Part shown: positions 6,653 through 10,662 of the stretch, one piece after another
Position numbering within the stretch: position 1 is the stretch's first letter
How the letters are laid out: the number at the start of each line of letters is the position of its first letter
DNA from: an uncultured Eubacteriales bacterium
GTDB lineage: Bacteria > Bacillota > Clostridia > Lachnospirales > Lachnospiraceae
Direction: 5' to 3'
Length of the DNA stretch: 10,662 nt
Assembly: GCA_900549105.1 (NCBI GenBank)
Contig: URND01000105.1
Span: forward strand, 1 to 10,662
Translations under genes and position numbers: made by a program
The notes under the pieces: model-generated
Told to the model about the DNA's origin: nothing
Database searches by the model: none
What the model saw: only the letters and a program-made list of their open reading frames with translations

Positions 6653-7804
6653 TCAATGTGCCGCCTCAAACCACTGCTGAACCGCCGCCGCATCCCCGGT
6701 CAGCGTTCCCTGAATCATCTGATTGGAGCCGCCGCCCTTTCCTCCATACAGTTTCTGGATTTCTTTGCCATACTCCCTGGCCTGCTGCCCGGCATCAATC
6801 AGCACATAGCGGTATCCTTTATCACCGCCGCCGGATAAAACGAGCACCCGTTCAGCCCGTTTTGAGAGAAGATTGGCATATTCCCGCAAATCACTGCCCT
6901 CCAGGTCATTTTCCAAAACACAGACTGCATTTCCGGAAACCGGCAGATTTTCTGCCTTTACCGCCATCATCTCCCGTTTCATCTGAACCATTTTAAATTT
7001 CAGATCGCCCATCTCTTTCTGAAGCCGTTCCACCGCATCGGAAATCTCTCCCGTTTTTGCCGACAAGAGATGGGATATTTTAACCACACTGTCGTGCTTT
7101 TCCATATAATCATCCACGGCCCGGTTTCCCGAAAGCATGGAAATCCGCACGCCGCCTTTATAATTCTGCACGGATAATATTTTAATAAGACGAATTTCCC
7201 CTGTGCGGAACGGATGGGTGCCGCAGCAGGCACACAGGTCATAACCCGGAATCTCCACAATCCGCACATCTCCGTCCAGCGCCTTTTTACTGCGATAATT
7301 CATCTGGGCCAGTTCCGTCTTTGAAGGTATGGCTGCCTGAATCGGAACATTTTCCTGGACAGCCCTGTTGGCTTCCATCTCAATTTCCCGTACCTGCTCC
7401 TCCGTCAATTCACCGTTAATATCCAGCGTTACCGCTTCGCTTCCCATATGAAAGCCCACATTATCATAGCCATATTTCCCATGAATCAGCCCGGAAACAA
7501 TATGTTCCCCCGCATGATTCTGCATGTTTGAAAAACGGAACGCCCAGTCCAGACAGCCCCGGACCTCCGAGCCGATTTCCAAAGGCCTGTCCGCATAATG
7601 CCACACCTTTCCATCCCTCTCATGGGTGTCGGAAATTACGGCCTCTCCAATCCAGCCCCTGTCCCCCGGCTGACCGCCGCCCTCCGGGAAAAAAGCGGAT
7701 TTATTCAGACATATTTTATACATGTCTCCCTTTGCTTCACATTCTGTTACCCGGGCATCGAACTCCCGGATATATGGATTTTTTTCATATAATTTATCTG
7801 TCAT
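6653..7804 (-). CDS. Alanyl-tRNA editing protein, AlaX long form with DHHA1 domain
   Basis: This 383-aa free-standing editing factor hydrolyses mischarged Ser-tRNA(Ala), or Gly-tRNA(Ala), in the cytoplasm. Residues 1-90 are the AlaRS-like beta domain with FFPEGGGQPGDRG (38-50). The zinc site of the editing domain is HAGEH (H97, H101) plus C193 and H197 in CACCGTHP. A predicted coiled coil spans about 250-285. The C-terminus is a DHHA1 domain with the glycine motif YGGKGGGSNQM (353-363). The synthetase catalytic core is absent, as expected for AlaX. The start at 7804 follows AGGAG with a 7-nt spacer; an in-frame ATG 15 codons earlier has no such spacing and overlaps the possible terminator. 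It lies 88 nt after rpoN and may be read from the rpoN promoter. Confidence 0.92.
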   Translation of the reverse strand: MTDKLYEKNPYIREFDARVTECEAKGDMYKICLNKSAFFPEGGGQPGDRGWIGEAVISDTHERDGKVWHYADRPLEIGSEVRGCLDWAFRFSNMQNHAGEHIVSGLIHGKYGYDNVGFHMGSEAVTLDINGELTEEQVREIEMEANRAVQENVPIQAAIPSKTELAQMNYRSKKALDGDVRIVEIPGYDLCACCGTHPFRTGEIRLIKILSVQNYKGGVRISMLSGNRAVDDYMEKHDSVVKISHLLSAKTGEISDAVERLQKEMGDLKFKMVQMKREMMAVKAENLPVSGNAVCVLENDLEGSDLREYANLLSKRAERVLVLSGGGDKGYRYVLIDAGQQAREYGKEIQKLYGGKGGGSNQMIQGTLTGDAAAVQQWFEAAH

Positions 7805-7818
7805 CGCTATACTCCTGT

Positions 7819-7875
7819 TTAAAAAACACATTCTCATGAATCCTCCCATTTCGGGATAATTCGATAAAAATGTGT
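7819..7875 (-). terminator. Possible long-loop intrinsic terminator or attenuator between rpoN and alaX
   Basis: On the minus strand ACACATT (7875-7869) can pair with AATGTGT (7832-7826), extendable by G-U and A-U pairs, and the second arm runs directly into a run of six T. The loop is long, about 36 nt, and holds a small inner hairpin TCCC/GGGA. The T-run and position just after the rpoN stop favour a terminator or partial attenuator; the AT-rich stem and long loop argue against efficiency. Confidence 0.35.
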
Positions 7876-7892
7876 CCTTTAATATTAATTAT

Positions 7893-9263
7893 TTACTGAA
7901 AACTTTTTCGGCCGCTGGCGTCTTTAACGCCCATTTCTTCCCGGTATTTTGCCACCGTCCTGCGGCATATTTTTACGCCCCGCTCTACAAGCCTTTCCGT
8001 TATCACACGGTCGCTCAGCGGTTTCTTCTTATCTTCTTCCTCAATAATCGCGGCCATCAGCTTCTTCACCTGCTCCGTGGTAATCTTGCCGCTGCTGTTT
8101 CCGGCGGCAATACTCTTCGAGAAGAAATAATTCAAAGGAAAAATTCCCCAGGAACATTGAAGATGTTTATCCCGAATCGCCCGGCTGACTGTGGATTCAT
8201 GAACTTCAAGAATTTCAGCCACATCCTGAAGTCTCAGCGGCTTCAAATGACCGGTTCCCGATTTGAAGAAATCTGCCTGATAATCCACGATACATTTGGC
8301 AACCCGCATCAATGTGGAATTTCTCTGCCCGATACAGTTCTGAATCCATTCGGCCTGACGGATTTTGTCAATAATATAGGTTTGCGTTTCCTTCGATGAT
8401 TCGCTCTCCAATATCTGCTTATAGAAATGATTAATTCCTATCTTTGGATATGTATACTCATTCAGCAATATTTCATAATAATTGGCCAGTTTGACCACCG
8501 TGACATCCGGCGTGATATATTTCAAATGGCCCCTCGCATCGAAGCCGCTGCCCGGTTTCGGATTCAGCTCCTTAATGTGATTGCACGCCTCTATAATCCG
8601 CTCCATCGGCAATTTCATCTTCTTGCTGATAACATGAAGCTGGTTCTTTCCCAATAATTCCAGATAATCGGATACAATTTTCCGCGCCACCTCATCCTCT
8701 TCTTCCTCCCTGTCCAACTGCAAAAGCAGACATTCCCGAAGATTTCTGGCGCAGACCCCCGCCGGGTCCAATTCCTGCAGAAGCTTCAACTGACTTTCAA
8801 CAAAGGCTGCATCCGTATCAAAACGGGCGGCAATATCCTCCAGATTTTCCTCCATATAACCTTTGGAGTCCAGAGAGTAAACCATAAACTGGATGACATC
8901 ATACTGCAAATCGGTCAATTCCACAGTCAACAACTGGTCCATCACATATTCCGACAATTCCTCGCCCATATTCTCACTGTAATCCATCAACCGCTTATCG
9001 TTCGCATCCTCGCCGCTATATTCCTGGCGGTAATAAATACGGTTTCTCTCATCAATCGAATCCAGCCATTCCAGCTTTTTCACCAAATCCGCCGCCTTAT
9101 CCGGCGCCTCATAGGCTTCTTCAATATCGACCACAGGATTTTCTAACGCAACCTCTTTAATGTATTCATTCAGTTCCTGGGAACTCATCTGAAGTATTTC
9201 CATCGATTGTATCATTTTTTGAGATAATATTTGATTTTGAGTCACCGACAATCGAATATCCAT
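7893..9263 (-). CDS. rpoN: RNA polymerase sigma-54 factor
   Basis: This 456-aa protein directs RNA polymerase to -24/-12 promoters that need an ATP-dependent activator. Region I is the Gln/Leu-rich start (LSVTQNQILSQKMIQSMEIL, 5-24), followed by an acidic region II to about residue 100. The core-binding region III has the conserved LDPAGVCARNLRECLLLQL (165-183). The -12 helix-turn-helix is LQDVAEILEVHESTVSRAI (345-363) with CSWGIFPLNYFFS (370-382), and the C-terminal RpoN box is CRRTVAKYRE (433-442), with Cys in place of the usual first Ala. All domains are present and length is normal. GGTGA 4 nt before the ATG at 9263 is an adequate ribosome site. A sigma-A promoter and a structured leader lie upstream. 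No bacterial enhancer-binding activator is in the window, and no good -24/-12 site was found near other genes here. Confidence 0.96.
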   Translation of the reverse strand: MDIRLSVTQNQILSQKMIQSMEILQMSSQELNEYIKEVALENPVVDIEEAYEAPDKAADLVKKLEWLDSIDERNRIYYRQEYSGEDANDKRLMDYSENMGEELSEYVMDQLLTVELTDLQYDVIQFMVYSLDSKGYMEENLEDIAARFDTDAAFVESQLKLLQELDPAGVCARNLRECLLLQLDREEEEDEVARKIVSDYLELLGKNQLHVISKKMKLPMERIIEACNHIKELNPKPGSGFDARGHLKYITPDVTVVKLANYYEILLNEYTYPKIGINHFYKQILESESSKETQTYIIDKIRQAEWIQNCIGQRNSTLMRVAKCIVDYQADFFKSGTGHLKPLRLQDVAEILEVHESTVSRAIRDKHLQCSWGIFPLNYFFSKSIAAGNSSGKITTEQVKKLMAAIIEEEDKKKPLSDRVITERLVERGVKICRRTVAKYREEMGVKDASGRKSFQ

Positions 9264-9358
9264 AAATTCACCATACCTTTTCTAAAGCCTTGCCTTCGGC
9301 TTTGCCCCGCATCGCGGGTATCGCCCGCCCTGACGGACAGGCCACAAAAACAACCCCG
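9264..9358 (-). promoter_or_regulatory. Structured GC-rich leader of rpoN with mutually exclusive hairpins
   Basis: The predicted 5' leader holds, in transcription order, a hairpin CCTG-TCCGT-CAGG (9341-9329), then GCGGG (9328-9324), CCCGC (9318-9314) and GCGGG (9310-9306), then a hairpin AAAGCC/GGCTTT (9303-9284). The central CCCGC can pair with either flanking GCGGG but not both, giving two alternative folds. There is no T-run after the last hairpin, and the ribosome site (about 9272-9268) lies outside the stems. I do not recognise a known riboswitch class. It could be a regulatory leader, an mRNA stability element, or a copy of an interspersed repeat. Confidence 0.45.
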
Positions 9359-9364
9359 CTTTCC

Positions 9365-9393
9365 ATTATACCTCATTTTCTTCAGGATGGCAA
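9365..9393 (-). promoter_or_regulatory. Sigma-A promoter for rpoN
   Basis: On the minus strand TTGCCA (9393-9388, five of six consensus bases) is followed by a 17-bp spacer and a perfect TATAAT (9370-9365). Transcription would start near 9358, about 95 nt before the rpoN ATG. It lies between the end of the TetR gene and rpoN, so rpoN and probably alaX are transcribed independently of the efflux operon. Confidence 0.8.
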
Positions 9394-9414
9394 AACATTT
9401 GAAAAGGAACCCTT

Positions 9415-10041
9415 TTATCCGGGCGAATAAACCAGCAATGTCACTATCATTTGATAAAGATAGTCCAGCCATTTCTCCTCGCTGATAATTTTCTCTTCAG
9501 CCATAACCCGGTGAATCGAACCGACAATATTCTGAACCACCGTAAGAAAAACACATTTCACATAGTCTTCATCCGCATCATCGCCGATAAGCGCCTCTTT
9601 ACGGGCGGCATCGGTCAAATCATTCACTAATCGCTCCACATATAATATGTGAATTTTATCATCTTCAAAAGCCGAGACAATATAATCCTGCATCTTATCC
9701 CATTTTTTAGACAGTTCTTCCACTATTTCCATGCAGAAATTGATATCTTCCGAACAATCCGCTAAATTTCGAAGAGAATAGAGTTTTTCTTTTAAAGTTT
9801 CACATCTATTCATCTGTTCCAGCGCCGTATCAATCAGCTTCCGATAACCATAAATCAGAGATTTGGCGATAATTTCTTCTTTCGAAGAAAAATAACCATA
9901 GGTTGTTCCTTTGCCGATGCCCGCCTCCCTGGCTATTGCGGAAACTGTCATGGCTGTAATATCCCTTTTGTTCTTCATAAGGCGCAGTACCGCTTCATAG
10001 ACGGCAATCGCCTTCGGATAATTGTCTTTATTACAGTTCAT
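9415..10041 (-). CDS. TetR/AcrR-family transcriptional regulator
   Basis: This 208-aa protein has the classic layout of an N-terminal DNA-binding domain and a divergent ligand-binding C-terminal domain. The helix-turn-helix is at about residues 32-57: TVSAIAREAGIGKGTTYGYF followed by SSKEEI. The rest is helical, with no further recognisable motif, as usual for ligand domains. The ATG at 10041 is chosen because GGAGG (10055-10051) lies 9 nt upstream; the frame runs open further back, but only through the end of the pump gene. It overlaps that gene by 11 nt, so the two are cotranscribed and likely coupled. The simplest reading is a repressor of the pump operon that also regulates itself. The operator would lie upstream of the pump genes, beyond the window. 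Confidence 0.9.
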   Translation of the reverse strand: MNCNKDNYPKAIAVYEAVLRLMKNKRDITAMTVSAIAREAGIGKGTTYGYFSSKEEIIAKSLIYGYRKLIDTALEQMNRCETLKEKLYSLRNLADCSEDINFCMEIVEELSKKWDKMQDYIVSAFEDDKIHILYVERLVNDLTDAARKEALIGDDADEDYVKCVFLTVVQNIVGSIHRVMAEEKIISEEKWLDYLYQMIVTLLVYSPG

Positions 10042-10662
10042 CAAACGCTTCCTCCGTCTGAATAATTTCCTTTCGGTTAAATATGTCATAGATGGCCGGT
10101 ACAACAAATAAAGTCAGACAGGTTCCATAAATCATACCGCCAATTGTGACAATAGCCATCGGCTGAACCATATCGCTTCCATCGCCGAATCCGAGGGCCA
10201 TCGTGGACATGGCAAGAATCGTTGTCAGCGCGGTCATAAGAATCGGCCGCATACGGGTCCGCCCCGTCTCAACAAGGGCCTCAATCTTCGGCTTGCCTTC
10301 CTGCCGAAGCTGATTTGTATAATCAATAAATACGATACCGTTATTGACAATAATACCGCAGAGCATGACAAATCCAACCATGGCAATGACACTCAGAATG
10401 TTTCCTGTCAGCAGCAGTCCGAGAAATCCTCCGGTAAAGGCCAGAGGCACGGTAAACATAACAATGAATGGTGAAAGCAGATTCTGGAACTGGGCCACCA
10501 TGATTAAATACATGATGATAATACCAAGGGCAAGAAGCTGCAATAACTGCCCCATCGCCTCATTAATGGACTCGGTCTCTCCCGAAAATTCCACCGAATA
10601 TCCCTCCGGAAGGTCGTATTTTTCCACGGCTTTCTTAAATTCATCCGCCACAAGCGTCGTAT
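10031..10662 (-). CDS. RND-family efflux transporter (AcrB/HAE1-like), C-terminal part
   Basis: About 209 C-terminal residues are visible; the gene begins beyond the right edge, so the GTG at 10651 is internal. The fragment covers the end of the second periplasmic-type (porter) domain and the last transmembrane bundle. Hydrophobic spans include LLALGIIIMYLIMVAQF and MVGFVMLCGIIVNNGIVFIDY. The family motif RTRMRPILMTALTTILAM follows, then PMAIVTIGGMIYGTCLTLFVVPAIYDI and a short cytoplasmic tail. This is the normal end of an ACR_tran protein, a proton-driven exporter of drugs or lipophilic compounds. In a Gram-positive cell it would act in the single membrane with no outer-membrane partner. A membrane-fusion protein gene may lie upstream outside the window. 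The next gene is the overlapping TetR regulator. Confidence 0.92.
   Translation of the reverse strand, partial: TTLVADEFKKAVEKYDLPEGYSVEFSGETESINEAMGQLLQLLALGIIIMYLIMVAQFQNLLSPFIVMFTVPLAFTGGFLGLLLTGNILSVIAMVGFVMLCGIIVNNGIVFIDYTNQLRQEGKPKIEALVETGRTRMRPILMTALTTILAMSTMALGFGDGSDMVQPMAIVTIGGMIYGTCLTLFVVPAIYDIFNRKEIIQTEEAFDEL

Noticed and set aside
9329..9341. Plus-strand hairpin CCTG-ACGGA-CAGG with an ACGG loop, as in mini-ykkC guanidine RNAs.
   Set aside because: Only one such hairpin is present instead of two, and it is on the strand opposite to the downstream gene.
9382..9403. TGGCAAAACATTTGAA on the plus strand, resembling a sigma-54 -24/-12 promoter near rpoN.
   Set aside because: It has GA rather than GC at -12, points antisense into the TetR gene, and its TGGCAA is the complement of the rpoN -35 box.
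9402..9416. AAAAGG-AAC-CCTTTT hairpin at the end of the TetR gene as a terminator.
   Set aside because: The stem has only two GC pairs, the T's are inside the stem, and no T-run follows on the minus strand. Termination here is not supported.
9242..9472. Minus-strand 76-codon frame spanning the rpoN leader and the TetR gene end.
   Set aside because: It starts inside the TetR gene, crosses the rpoN promoter and reads out of frame into rpoN; no family resemblance or ribosome site.

Overview
The window reads as chromosomal DNA of a Gram-positive anaerobe of the Clostridia, most likely a gut Lachnospiraceae-type organism. This is inferred from moderate GC with many CCG/GGC codons, strong AGGAGG-type ribosome binding sites, tightly overlapping gene starts, and the gene content (anaerobic molybdenum hydroxylase with YqeB/YqeC, sigma-54, a long-form AlaX). 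No species can be named from sequence alone. No rRNA, tRNA, CRISPR, IS element or phage gene was seen.

Region 1 (1-5845, all minus strand) is one operon for a molybdenum hydroxylase of the selenium-dependent type. In transcription order it holds yqeC (GTG start), yqeB, an FAD subunit, a [2Fe-2S] subunit, the molybdopterin catalytic subunit (GTG start), mocA (molybdopterin cytidylyltransferase), and the first 26 codons of an unrecognised gene that runs off the left edge. Spacings are 25, 9 and 13 nt, then overlaps of 11, 4 (or 1) and 1 nt, so the distal genes are probably translationally coupled. MocA would make the cytosine dinucleotide form of the cofactor. YqeB and YqeC are marker proteins for the labile-selenium version of these enzymes. 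The three subunits form an XdhABC-like enzyme. Its substrate (xanthine or another purine, or another N-heterocycle) cannot be fixed from sequence. No selD is visible here.

Region 2 (5846-6648) is a 95-bp divergent gap followed by the only plus-strand gene, a DUF421/YetF-like membrane protein. It converges on the next gene with only 4 nt between the stop codons.

Region 3 (6653-9393, minus) holds rpoN (sigma-54) followed by a long-form alanyl-tRNA editing protein (AlaX). A good housekeeping promoter (TTGCCA, 17 nt, TATAAT) lies upstream of rpoN. It is followed by a GC-rich leader of about 95 nt that can fold into hairpins, two of them mutually exclusive. This leader is the least explained element in the window. 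A possible long-loop terminator or attenuator separates rpoN from alaX.

Region 4 (9415-10662, minus) holds the C-terminal part of an RND-family efflux pump, whose 5' part lies outside the window, and a TetR-family regulator that overlaps its 3' end by 11 nt and probably controls the pump.

Overall the gene content belongs to known families. I do not see a clearly new system. The points most worth following up are the rpoN leader, the 12-bp tandem repeat in the FAD subunit, and the unidentified last gene of the hydroxylase operon.
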